Shown one piece after another: positions 1 through 8,452 of a stretch of 42,001 nt of DNA. Position numbers and translations under genes: made by a program. Within the stretch, counting starts at the first letter, position 1; the number at the start of each line of letters is the position of its first letter. The stretch is from an uncultured Burkholderiales bacterium. GTDB lineage: Bacteria; Pseudomonadota; Gammaproteobacteria; Burkholderiales; Burkholderiaceae_C. Under the pieces are notes generated by a model. That model was given only the letters and a program-made list of their open reading frames with translations, was not told the DNA's origin and ran no database searches. The DNA is taken from contig CAITHK010000083.1 of the NCBI GenBank assembly GCA_903892175.1, positions 1 through 42,001 on the forward strand. The letters are read 5' to 3'.

Positions 1-1123
1 CACTTTTGCTAGCCGCTTGCCTGAGGCCTTGAAAGCGCAAATTCGCCAGCACGGCTTGCGCAACAGCCACTTGCTGTCGATCGCGCCCACAGGCACGGTG
101 AGCCTGGCCTTTGCCGACAACGCATCGAACGGCATTGAGCCTGCTTTTTCTTGGGTTTACCGACGCAAGAAACGCGAATCCGATGGCAGCACCAGCGCGT
201 ACGCGGTGGAAGACCACGCTTGGCGGGTGTACCGAGAACTCGGTGGTGACGTCGATCACTTGCCCAGCTACTTTGTGTCGGCCTTGGAGATGGCGGCGTC
301 TGACCACCTTGCCATGATGCAAGCGGTCCAGCCTTTTGTGGACACTGCGATTTCAAAAACCGTCAACGTGCCCGCGGACTATCCCTACGCAGACTTCAAA
401 GACTTGTACCAACAAGCCTGGCAAGTCAAGCTCAAAGGCTTGGCCACTTACCGGCCCAACAGCATCCTGGGTTCGGTGTTGGATGTGCCGGCCTTGGCAG
501 AGGTGGGCACATCGGTTCCTGTACAAGCGGCCACCGATCCAATGCGCACCGTGATTGAAAGCCGCCCCAAGGGGGCCTTGCCCGCAGTGGCTGAAAAGGT
601 GGACTACTGGACCTACGAAGGCCAAAAAACCTTGTACCTGTTGGTCTCGTTCTTGCAAATTCCGAGCACCGATGGCAGTGACAGCTTGGAGCGTGCCATT
701 GAATTCTTCATGCCTGTTGGCCAAAGCGGTGAGTCGCAGCAATGGGTGACCTCAAGCATGCGCCTGTTGTCCTTGGCGGCGCGCGGCGGATTTTTGGAAC
801 GTGCCTTGAGTGACATGCGCAAAGTGGCCTGGGACCGGGGCCCCGTGCGCTTGGGGACCTACGCCAAATCCGACGGCACCCAAGTGCCTTTGTGGCACGA
901 CTCCGAAGTGGCTGCGGTGGCCTATGCGGTGCAAAACATCATCGAGACGCGGTGCAAGTTGTCATCACCAGGGGCTGATACGAAGGGGCAGGCCAGTTTG
1001 AATGTGCCCAGCCCGATGGTGATGGCCGGCAAAAAATGCATCGAATGCGGCGCCCATGCCGTGATCCGCAAAGACGGTTGCGAGTTTTGCACGCAGTGCG
1101 GCCATGTTGGGGCTTGTGGTTAA
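1..1123 (+). CDS. nrdJ: Adenosylcobalamin-dependent (class II) ribonucleoside-diphosphate reductase, C-terminal part (5' end outside window)
   Basis: Frame open to the window edge (TFASRLPEALKAQIRQHGLRNSHLLSIAPTGTVSLAFADNASNGIEP) with RNR motifs APTGT and TYRPNSILG, and a C-terminal Cys-rich tail KKCIECGAHAVIRKDGCEFCTQCG typical of B12-dependent RNR. Confidence 0.85.
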   Translation, partial: TFASRLPEALKAQIRQHGLRNSHLLSIAPTGTVSLAFADNASNGIEPAFSWVYRRKKRESDGSTSAYAVEDHAWRVYRELGGDVDHLPSYFVSALEMAASDHLAMMQAVQPFVDTAISKTVNVPADYPYADFKDLYQQAWQVKLKGLATYRPNSILGSVLDVPALAEVGTSVPVQAATDPMRTVIESRPKGALPAVAEKVDYWTYEGQKTLYLLVSFLQIPSTDGSDSLERAIEFFMPVGQSGESQQWVTSSMRLLSLAARGGFLERALSDMRKVAWDRGPVRLGTYAKSDGTQVPLWHDSEVAAVAYAVQNIIETRCKLSSPGADTKGQASLNVPSPMVMAGKKCIECGAHAVIRKDGCEFCTQCGHVGACG

Positions 1124-1126
1124 GTC

Positions 1127-3184
1127 ATGAAGGTCAATATACGTCGGTTCAAGCTTCAAGCCCATCCCTCGCAGGCGATAGGGTTTTTTGTGCTCATCAC
1201 CTTGCTGGCAATTGCGATGTCGGCCGCTGCTTTGCTGTGGGATTTGCGCAAACGTGAGTTGGAACATTCGCGGGTCGAAACCATCAGCATTGCGCGCATG
1301 TTCATGGAGCAAACTGAACAAAGCTTCAGTGGCCTAGACACCTTGCTGGTGGGTGTGCAAGAACGCATGCAAAACAACTACGGCAGCCAATTCCCGCTGG
1401 ACAGTTTGCCGATTCATTTGTTGCTCAACACCCGAGCTTCTGGGGTGCGGCAGGTCAAGTCTTTGTTTGTGGTGGATGCGCAGGGTCAGGTCATCAACTC
1501 GTCGAGAGAAATTGCTGCACCTGCCATGTCGGTCCGTGACCGTGCGTATTTCAAAGCGTTTGCTGAAAATCACCAGCAAGGCCTTTTCATTGGCAATCCG
1601 CTGCGCAACCGAATCGACAATAGCTGGACGTTGTACATGGCCCGAAGCATTTCGGGTTCAAACGGTGTGTTCAAAGGCGTGTTGGTGGCGGCAGTGGATA
1701 TCCCACGCTTTGAGCAGCTCTACAACTTCATGAAGCTCGATTATTTGCGACCCATCGCGATCTATTTGAGCGATGGCACCTTGGTGGCGAGTTTGCCCCA
1801 TCGAGAGAACATGATGGGAGAAAAAACACCCGAGCTTAGTGAGGCTGACATTCAGAGCGTGGGTGCCGACGTGACCATGGTTGAGCACCGCAGCGGCGAC
1901 GGCGCGGTGTACGACTTTGCCGTGGGACGGGTGCAGAAATTTCCCTTGCTGGTGAGTGTCAGCAACGATGAGGAGCAATCTTTGGCGTCGTGGCGTGAAA
2001 CCGCCGTGCCCATCAGCTTGGGTGCCTTGTTCGTGTGTGTCTTCATTGGCATCGTCGCTGCAGTTTTGGTGCATGAATTGAAACGAGAAGCGGTGTTGAG
2101 CGATAAGCTGCGCGATGCCACTGACCGCTACCACCACACGATTGACTCGGTCATGGACGCGGTGGTCGCGGTGGACGAGACACTCACCATATGCTTGTTC
2201 AATCCAGCCGCTGAGTTGATGTTTGGGTACGCGGCCCCAGACATTCTGGGGCAACAGCTGTCGGTGCTGATCCCCGAGCGTTCGCGCGCTAAGCACGATG
2301 TGCACGTGTCCCGGTTCATGCAGTCGCAGGTGTCCTCGCGCACCATGAGTTTGGCGCCCCAGTTGGAAATCACCGGGCTGCGCCGCGATGGCAGCGAGTT
2401 TCCGATCGAGTCGACGATTTCACAAACCTGGATCGGTCACCACAAGCAACTCACGGCGGTGCTGCGCGACGTGACACAGCGGCGACGCACCGAGGCCGAT
2501 TTGCACCATACCAACCAGCAATTGCGCGAGCTGTCGGCCAAACTGGAAGATGTGCGTGAACAAGAGCGCGCACGCATTGCCCGAGAACTGCACGACGAAT
2601 TGGGTCAGCAGTTGACCGGTCTGAAATTGGACCTGTCGTGGCTGGCCAATCGCCTCAAAGACGGCCGAGAAGCCAGCCCAGACAAGGTGCTGGAAATGCG
2701 CCAGTCCTTGGATGCAGCCATCACGGCGGTACGCCGCATCTCGACGGAACTGCGCCCCTTGATTTTGGATGACTTGGGCTTTGGCGAAGCCGTGACGTGG
2801 CAAGCCGCAGAAATTGAAAAACGCAGCGGCTTGAAGGTGCAGCTCGACCTGCCTGCCGCCCCTTGGGTGAAAGACGATGCCCTGGCGACCGCCTTGTTTC
2901 GGATTGTTCAAGAGTCCTTGACCAATGTGATCCGCCATGCCCATGCCAGCTGTGTGCTGGTTAGATTGGTCCATGCCGAGGCGGACTTGGTGCTGACGGT
3001 CACGGACAACGGCGTGGGCTTGCCCACGCCCCTCAAGGGCGGCGGCATTGGCTTGGTCAGCATGCGTGAACGCGTGGTGGCTCTTGGCGGCGTTTTTTCG
3101 ATTGCCAACAACAACGAGCACGGTTTGACGGTGAAGGTGGTGGTGCCTTGGCCGGTGCTTGATGCATTGGGAGACACGGCATGA
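1127..3184 (+). CDS. Membrane sensor histidine kinase (periplasmic Cache-like sensor, PAS, HisKA_3/HATPase)
   Basis: N-terminal TM, extracytoplasmic domain with RDRAYFKAF...GNPLRN, second TM, PAS (DAVVAVDETLTICLFNPAAELMFGY), HisKA_3 box ERARIARELHDELGQQLTGLKLDL, HATPase VTDNGVGLP...GGIGLVSMRERV. Confidence 0.9.
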   Translation: MKVNIRRFKLQAHPSQAIGFFVLITLLAIAMSAAALLWDLRKRELEHSRVETISIARMFMEQTEQSFSGLDTLLVGVQERMQNNYGSQFPLDSLPIHLLLNTRASGVRQVKSLFVVDAQGQVINSSREIAAPAMSVRDRAYFKAFAENHQQGLFIGNPLRNRIDNSWTLYMARSISGSNGVFKGVLVAAVDIPRFEQLYNFMKLDYLRPIAIYLSDGTLVASLPHRENMMGEKTPELSEADIQSVGADVTMVEHRSGDGAVYDFAVGRVQKFPLLVSVSNDEEQSLASWRETAVPISLGALFVCVFIGIVAAVLVHELKREAVLSDKLRDATDRYHHTIDSVMDAVVAVDETLTICLFNPAAELMFGYAAPDILGQQLSVLIPERSRAKHDVHVSRFMQSQVSSRTMSLAPQLEITGLRRDGSEFPIESTISQTWIGHHKQLTAVLRDVTQRRRTEADLHHTNQQLRELSAKLEDVREQERARIARELHDELGQQLTGLKLDLSWLANRLKDGREASPDKVLEMRQSLDAAITAVRRISTELRPLILDDLGFGEAVTWQAAEIEKRSGLKVQLDLPAAPWVKDDALATALFRIVQESLTNVIRHAHASCVLVRLVHAEADLVLTVTDNGVGLPTPLKGGGIGLVSMRERVVALGGVFSIANNNEHGLTVKVVVPWPVLDALGDTA

Positions 3185-3828
3185 CTCTGGAAATTTTAGT
3201 GGCCGATGACCACGCCATCATTCGCGATGGCTTGAAAAAAATCTTGGCCGACACCCCCGACCTGTGCGTGGCGGGTGAGGCGTCCAACGGCCACATGGCC
3301 TTGGAGATGGTGCGCAGTCGAGATTGGGATGCGGTGGTGTTGGATCTGTCCATGCCTGGGCGCCACGGCTTGGAGTTGCTCAAACTCATCAAGACGGACA
3401 AGCCCAAACTGCCCGTGTTGATCTTCAGCATGCACCAAGAGGAGCAATACGCAGTGCGGGCGATCCGCGCTGGCGCCTCAGGTTATTTGTCCAAAGAAGG
3501 CGACAGCGACCTGATCGTGCCCGCCATTCGCAAGGTGGCCCAGGGCGGGCGGTTCATCAGTCCCAAAGTGGCCGAGTTGCTGGCCGAGGACACTTTGCTG
3601 CACACCAGCAACCCATCGCACACCTTGTTGACCGACCGCGAGTTTGAGGTGTTCAGCCGCCTGGTGCGCGGTGTGAGTTTGACTGAGATGGCCCACGAAC
3701 TGTCTTTGAGTGTGAAGACCGTCAGCACCCACAAGTCACACATCTTGCTCAAGATGAACATGAGCCACCAAGTGGAGTTGGTGCGCTACGCCATTGACCA
3801 CAAACTGTTCGATCCCGTGCGCGAGTAA
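3181..3828 (+). CDS. NarL/LuxR-family response regulator
   Basis: Receiver domain VADDHAIIRDGLKKIL...VVLDLSMPGRHG, C-terminal LuxR-type HTH LTDREFEVFSRLVRGVSLTEMAHELSLSVKTVSTHKSHILLKM; ATGA overlap with upstream kinase. Confidence 0.92.
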   Translation: MTLEILVADDHAIIRDGLKKILADTPDLCVAGEASNGHMALEMVRSRDWDAVVLDLSMPGRHGLELLKLIKTDKPKLPVLIFSMHQEEQYAVRAIRAGASGYLSKEGDSDLIVPAIRKVAQGGRFISPKVAELLAEDTLLHTSNPSHTLLTDREFEVFSRLVRGVSLTEMAHELSLSVKTVSTHKSHILLKMNMSHQVELVRYAIDHKLFDPVRE

Positions 3829-3834
3829 TACCAA

Positions 3835-3858
3835 ACAACTCCTTGGCCTAGGAGTTGT
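3835..3858. repeat. Inverted repeat ACAACTCCT-TGGCCT-AGGAGTTGT
   Basis: 9-bp perfect arms directly after the response-regulator stop; no following T-run. Confidence 0.6.
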
Positions 3859-3924
3859 CTGATGCCCAACTTCATCCCCCGCCTATAGCCGCCAGAGGGC
3901 TGAAAAACCAAAATTTCATCTAAG

Positions 3925-3962
3925 CACACAGATTTTGCAATTCAAAGCCTGTGTGGTTTTTT
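3925..3962 (+). terminator. Terminator/attenuator-like hairpin immediately upstream of the mtoD-like gene
   Basis: CACACAG-ATTTTG-CAATT-CAAAGC-CTGTGTG stem-loop followed by GTTTTTT; ends 23 nt before the ATG at 3986. Confidence 0.7.
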
Positions 3963-3985
3963 CAACCTTTTGATGAGGTGACCAC

Positions 3986-4342
3986 ATGGCACACACAACA
4001 TATTCCGCCATCGCCGCCAGCTTGATTGGCGCAGCTTGCTTGTTCCTGGCTCCCGCTGCACAGGCCTTGGATGTCGAGGCCGCCAAGGCCTTGGCCAAGC
4101 AAAACAACTGCTTGAAATGCCACGCGATTGACAAAGAAAAAGACGGTCCGGCCTACCACAAGGTGGCCGAGAAATACAAAGGCAAGGCCAATGCAGAGGC
4201 CCGTTTGATCGAGCACATCACGTCCGGTGAAAAAGCCAAGTTCGCTGATGGCCACGAAGAAGAACACAAAATTGTCAAGACCTCGCCCCCCAAAGACATG
4301 GAGCAGATCAAGAACTTGGTGCAGTGGATCTTGGCTCAGTAA
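3986..4342 (+). CDS. mtoD: Periplasmic monoheme class I cytochrome c (MtoD-like)
   Basis: Signal peptide, single CLKCH heme motif near the N-terminus, C-terminal SPPKDM Met-ligand region, GAGGTG RBS; position upstream of decaheme/porin genes. Confidence 0.75.
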   Translation: MAHTTYSAIAASLIGAACLFLAPAAQALDVEAAKALAKQNNCLKCHAIDKEKDGPAYHKVAEKYKGKANAEARLIEHITSGEKAKFADGHEEEHKIVKTSPPKDMEQIKNLVQWILAQ

Positions 4343-4359
4343 AGACATAGGGGACAACA

Positions 4360-5370
4360 ATGACAACACTTAGAAAACTCTTGACGTCTTGCCTGCTGGT
4401 CGCAGGCATGGGGGCTGGGGTCTTGTCCTGGGCCGCAGACAGCAACTTGCCCAACTTAGGTCAAGAAAACAACAAAGCGGCCATAGCCAAAGCGGCGTTG
4501 TCAAAAGATGCGGTGTGTACTGGGTGCCATGACGAAAGTGAAACAGCGCCGGTGTTGTCTCTCTACCAAACTAAGCACGGCGTGCGCGGCGACATACGCA
4601 CACCCACTTGCCAGTCCTGCCACGGTGCCAGTGACAAGCACGTCAAAGGTGACCCCAACGTCAAGGGACGTGCTGCGCCTGATGTGGTGTTTAAAAAAGG
4701 TGCGTTTGCCCAGTCTGGTGACAAAGAGCGTTCCGAGCAGTGCTTGACCTGCCACAAAGGCGCCAAGCGCAGCAACTGGGACGGTGCGCAACACCAAAAC
4801 AATGGCGTGGCTTGCAATAGCTGCCACCAAGTTCACAAGCCCACCGACAAGGTGCTGAACAAAAAAACACAAACCGAGGTGTGCTTCACCTGCCACAAAG
4901 AGCAACGGGCTGACAGCAAAAAAATCTCGCATCACCCTATTGAAGAGGGCAAAGTGGTGTGCTCAGACTGCCACAACCCACATGGTTCAACAGGCCCCAA
5001 GTTGTTGAAGAAAAACACGGTGACCGAAACCTGCTACCAGTGCCATGCTGAAAAACGCGGTCCGTTTTTGTTCGAACACCAGCCTGTGTCAGAAGACTGT
5101 GCCAATTGCCACAGCCCCCACGGTTCGAACATTGCGCCCTTGCTGAAATCGCGCCCACCGTTCATGTGCCAAGAGTGCCATGACGGAACACACGCCAGTG
5201 GCACCCCCGTTGGCCCCAATGCGTCAGGCTACCAAGGCGGCTTGACCAAAAACAACGCCAGCGGTGTGGCGCAGTACCCCAATAAAAACATTGTGGGGCG
5301 TGCCTGTATGAATTGCCACAGCCAAGTGCACGGATCGAACAGCCCTGCTGGTGGCTACCTCCAGCGCTGA
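4360..5370 (+). CDS. mtoA: Decaheme c-type cytochrome, DmsE/MtrA/MtoA family
   Basis: Signal peptide and exactly ten CXXCH motifs (CTGCH, CQSCH, CLTCH, CNSCH, CFTCH, CSDCH, CYQCH, CANCH, CQECH, CMNCH); 336 aa. Confidence 0.85.
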   Translation: MTTLRKLLTSCLLVAGMGAGVLSWAADSNLPNLGQENNKAAIAKAALSKDAVCTGCHDESETAPVLSLYQTKHGVRGDIRTPTCQSCHGASDKHVKGDPNVKGRAAPDVVFKKGAFAQSGDKERSEQCLTCHKGAKRSNWDGAQHQNNGVACNSCHQVHKPTDKVLNKKTQTEVCFTCHKEQRADSKKISHHPIEEGKVVCSDCHNPHGSTGPKLLKKNTVTETCYQCHAEKRGPFLFEHQPVSEDCANCHSPHGSNIAPLLKSRPPFMCQECHDGTHASGTPVGPNASGYQGGLTKNNASGVAQYPNKNIVGRACMNCHSQVHGSNSPAGGYLQR

Positions 5371-5373
5371 TGT

Positions 5374-7764
5374 ATGAAATTGGAGATCATGATGAGCTCG
5401 CATAAAACCAATCTGAACCTCAGTGTCATGGCCTTGGCTGTGCTCACGGCCCTGACCGCCCTGTCGGCCCGCGCCGACGACGACGAAGCTGCAGCCTTGA
5501 AGAAACCCGAGAACACGATTGAATGGGGCGTGCTGGGTGTCTCCCAAAGTTCGGCCAAGTTCGGCGAATACTCTGGGCTGAACAAAAGCGGCGCATACGG
5601 CATCGGCAACCTCGATGTGCGCGGAGGCAGTGCGTACGATGAGAACGAAACCGGTGGCACCCAGCGCTGGTCCATCCGGGGCAGCAACTTGGGGCTTAGT
5701 TCGCGTGATGCGCAGGCCACAATCAGCGACCAAGGCTCTTGGAATCTGAACCTGCAATACGATGCGCTGCAGCACAACCTCACGGACAGCTACCAAACTC
5801 CCTACTCAGGTGGCAACGGGGGCAATGTTTTTTCTTTGCCGGGGTTTGGCCTGATAGCCAACACCAACAATCCCACGCTCACCGGCGGTATCTCGGCCGC
5901 TCAGCTGGCCGCGTTCAGAACGATGGACGTTGGCACCACGCGTAAAAACACCACCCTGAGTGGCGGCGTGGTGATCGATTCGCATCTCAATTACACCTTT
6001 GACTACAACCACCTCGATCAGTCAGGTGCGAAGTTGATGGCCTTTGGCATTGCAGGGGTTGGAGGCGCCACAGGGCAAGCGGTGTCGATCTTGCCCATGC
6101 CTATCAACTACCAAACCGACAACTACAACGTGGCCATGAACTGGCGTCAGGACGACGCCTACGCCTCCATGTCGATCGTGGGTTCTGTGTTCAGGGATGG
6201 CTACGACAGCGTGCAGTTTCAAAGTTGGGCTGGCGCCAGTACCACCCAGCTGATGCCTACGGCGCCGAACAACTCGTTCAACCAAGTCAATCTGTCGGGC
6301 GGCTACAAGCTCGCACCGCAGACCAAGCTGGCAGCCAATTTTTCTTATGGTGGCGGCTCGCAAAACGTACCCTTCGTATCGACCAATGGCTTGTTATTGA
6401 ACAACAACATTCCCAGCTCATTGAACGGTTCGATCATCAACACGCATGCCGATGCGAAATTGACCCATCAAGCCAGTCGTGAGTTGCTGATGTCGGTGGC
6501 CTATAAATACGACCAGCGCAACAACCTGACTACCTCGAACTTATACAACTTCAATGCGATCGATGGGGGTAACACGGCCAACTACCCCAATACCCCATTG
6601 AGTACCCGCAAAGAACAGCTGGAAGTCGCAGGGGATTACCGTTTGAAACAAGACCAGCATCTGCGCATGTCGGTCAGCCATGAAAATCTTGACCGCTGGT
6701 GCAACCAATTTGCGTCGGGTGGTGGTACGGCTTACACCGCCGGTGCCAACTGTGTGGTGGCTAAATCAAGCACTGACGACAAATTGGATGCCACTTACCG
6801 CATCAAAACTGCCGAAGACACACAGTTCAAAGTGGGCATGGGCTACAGCGATCGCAAAACCATTTCTGATCCCTATGCGTTGGCCAGCTTCATCAGTCAA
6901 AACGGTGCAGTGCCCGGTCCCGTGCCATCGTCCAACACCACAACCAAAGGACAAAACGCGGGTGACTATTACGGCTTTTATCCTGTGTTTTCTGCTTCTC
7001 GTCAGCAGCAATATGTCAAGGCCAGTGTCAATTGGCAGGCCAACGAGTTGTTGGAGTTGAGCGTCAGTGGCCGCTACAGCGATGACAAATACCCAGACAG
7101 CACCTATGGTGTACAAAACGGTAAGAGCTGGAGCTTGAACCTGGATGCCACCTACAACTACGCAGACAACGGTTCATTGAATGCCTTTGTCACCCAGCAG
7201 TCGCGTCAACGGGACATGACCAATTTGCAGCGCTACACCACCACAGCCAGTGCGGCCAGTGCCACTGCCCTCAACATTCCTGCAGTGGCCAGTTGGACCA
7301 ACAAGTTAACGGACGAAGATTTGACGGTGGGTTTCGGATTCAAGCAAGGCGGATTGATGGCCGGCAAATTTGAGTTGGCCGGGGACATGAGTTATTCCTT
7401 GGGCAACGCAGGCTACAACACACAGCTGAACTACCCCGGCGCCACCTTGGGCGTGCCCACGGGAAGCAACATCTTGACCTGCAGCAGCGCGCAAATTTTG
7501 TCATGCGGTCAGTTGCCAGATATTCGATCAAACACCACTCGTATCAAACTCACGGGCACCTACCAAGTCGACAAATCTTCCAAAGTGGTGCTGATGTATT
7601 TGCAGCAACGCTTGACCAGCAGCGACTACTACTACAACGGCTACCAAGGCCCGGCCAATGCCACGACCCAAGGTAACAACCCCAACACCTTGTTGCCCAC
7701 GTACCAGACCTCCGGCAGTTACTCTGTCAATGCGTTTGGGGCCAGTTTCATTCACAGTTTTTGA
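5374..7764 (+). CDS. mtoB: MtrB/PioB/MtoB-family decaheme-associated outer-membrane beta-barrel
   Basis: Signal peptide (MALAVLTALTALSARA), long beta-rich amphipathic repeats, terminal aromatic residue (FGASFIHSF), adjacent to the MtrA-type decaheme gene. Start may be 5389 or 5392, which are better spaced from GGAG at 5382. Confidence 0.85.
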   Translation: MKLEIMMSSHKTNLNLSVMALAVLTALTALSARADDDEAAALKKPENTIEWGVLGVSQSSAKFGEYSGLNKSGAYGIGNLDVRGGSAYDENETGGTQRWSIRGSNLGLSSRDAQATISDQGSWNLNLQYDALQHNLTDSYQTPYSGGNGGNVFSLPGFGLIANTNNPTLTGGISAAQLAAFRTMDVGTTRKNTTLSGGVVIDSHLNYTFDYNHLDQSGAKLMAFGIAGVGGATGQAVSILPMPINYQTDNYNVAMNWRQDDAYASMSIVGSVFRDGYDSVQFQSWAGASTTQLMPTAPNNSFNQVNLSGGYKLAPQTKLAANFSYGGGSQNVPFVSTNGLLLNNNIPSSLNGSIINTHADAKLTHQASRELLMSVAYKYDQRNNLTTSNLYNFNAIDGGNTANYPNTPLSTRKEQLEVAGDYRLKQDQHLRMSVSHENLDRWCNQFASGGGTAYTAGANCVVAKSSTDDKLDATYRIKTAEDTQFKVGMGYSDRKTISDPYALASFISQNGAVPGPVPSSNTTTKGQNAGDYYGFYPVFSASRQQQYVKASVNWQANELLELSVSGRYSDDKYPDSTYGVQNGKSWSLNLDATYNYADNGSLNAFVTQQSRQRDMTNLQRYTTTASAASATALNIPAVASWTNKLTDEDLTVGFGFKQGGLMAGKFELAGDMSYSLGNAGYNTQLNYPGATLGVPTGSNILTCSSAQILSCGQLPDIRSNTTRIKLTGTYQVDKSSKVVLMYLQQRLTSSDYYYNGYQGPANATTQGNNPNTLLPTYQTSGSYSVNAFGASFIHSF

Positions 7765-7800
7765 TCCACACATTTCAACCCTTTGGGTGTGATGAGCTTT

Positions 7801-7829
7801 GAGGGGTGCTTTGAACCCCTCGCTTTTTT
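7801..7829 (+). terminator. Intrinsic terminator-like hairpin between mtoB-like and cymA-like genes
   Basis: GAGGGGT-GCTTTGA-ACCCCTC followed by GCTTTTTT. Confidence 0.75.
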
Positions 7830-7855
7830 AATTGAACTGACCGGAGTACAACCTC

Positions 7856-8452
7856 ATGGACAACGAACAACCCGGGTTTTTCAAACGCGTGTGGCGCTTC
7901 TTGAAGAAACCAAGTGCCAAATATTCGCTGATCGGGATCGCCAGCACATCGTTTGTGGCGGGCATTATTTTTTGGGGTGGGTTCAACACCGCCATGGAGA
8001 TGACCAACACCTTGGAGTTTTGCACCACCTGTCACGAAATGCGTGACACGGTGTACCAAGAGTACAAAGAGACCATCCACTACAGCAACCGCACCGGTGT
8101 GCGCGCCATTTGCTCTGATTGTCATGTGCCCAAAGATTGGGTGCACAAAATGATCCGCAAGTCCAAGGCCAGTTTTGAGGTCTGGGGCAAGATCACCGGC
8201 AGCATCGACACCAAAGAAAAATTCGAAGCCAAGCGCATGGAGTTGGCAGGTCACGAGTGGCAACGCATGAAAGAAAGCAATTCACGCGAATGCCGCAATT
8301 GCCACAACTTTGATGCGATGAGCGCTGAATTGCAAAAACAAACGCCTTACAGAAAGCACATGAAAGCCAAAGAAGAAGGCAAAACATGCATCGACTGTCA
8401 CAAAGGCATTGCCCATCAATTGCCCAAAGAATACGAAGACCCTGACGAATGA
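7856..8452 (+). CDS. cymA: NapC/NirT-family membrane-anchored tetraheme cytochrome c (CymA-like)
   Basis: N-terminal TM anchor (YSLIGIASTSFVAGIIFWGGF) and four CXXCH motifs (CTTCH, CSDCH, CRNCH, CIDCH) in NapC/NirT context (FCTTCHEM, CIDCHKGIAHQLP). Confidence 0.88.
   Translation: MDNEQPGFFKRVWRFLKKPSAKYSLIGIASTSFVAGIIFWGGFNTAMEMTNTLEFCTTCHEMRDTVYQEYKETIHYSNRTGVRAICSDCHVPKDWVHKMIRKSKASFEVWGKITGSIDTKEKFEAKRMELAGHEWQRMKESNSRECRNCHNFDAMSAELQKQTPYRKHMKAKEEGKTCIDCHKGIAHQLPKEYEDPDE

Noticed and set aside
3829-3985. Possible FNR box upstream of mtoD (TTGATGAGGTGACC)
   Set aside because: Only the left half-site matches; it overlaps the RBS.
4360-8452. Non-canonical heme sites (CXXCK or long-spaced CXnCH) that would explain a dedicated heme lyase as in Nrf
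   Set aside because: All fourteen heme motifs in the decaheme and tetraheme proteins are standard CXXCH; no CXXCK found.
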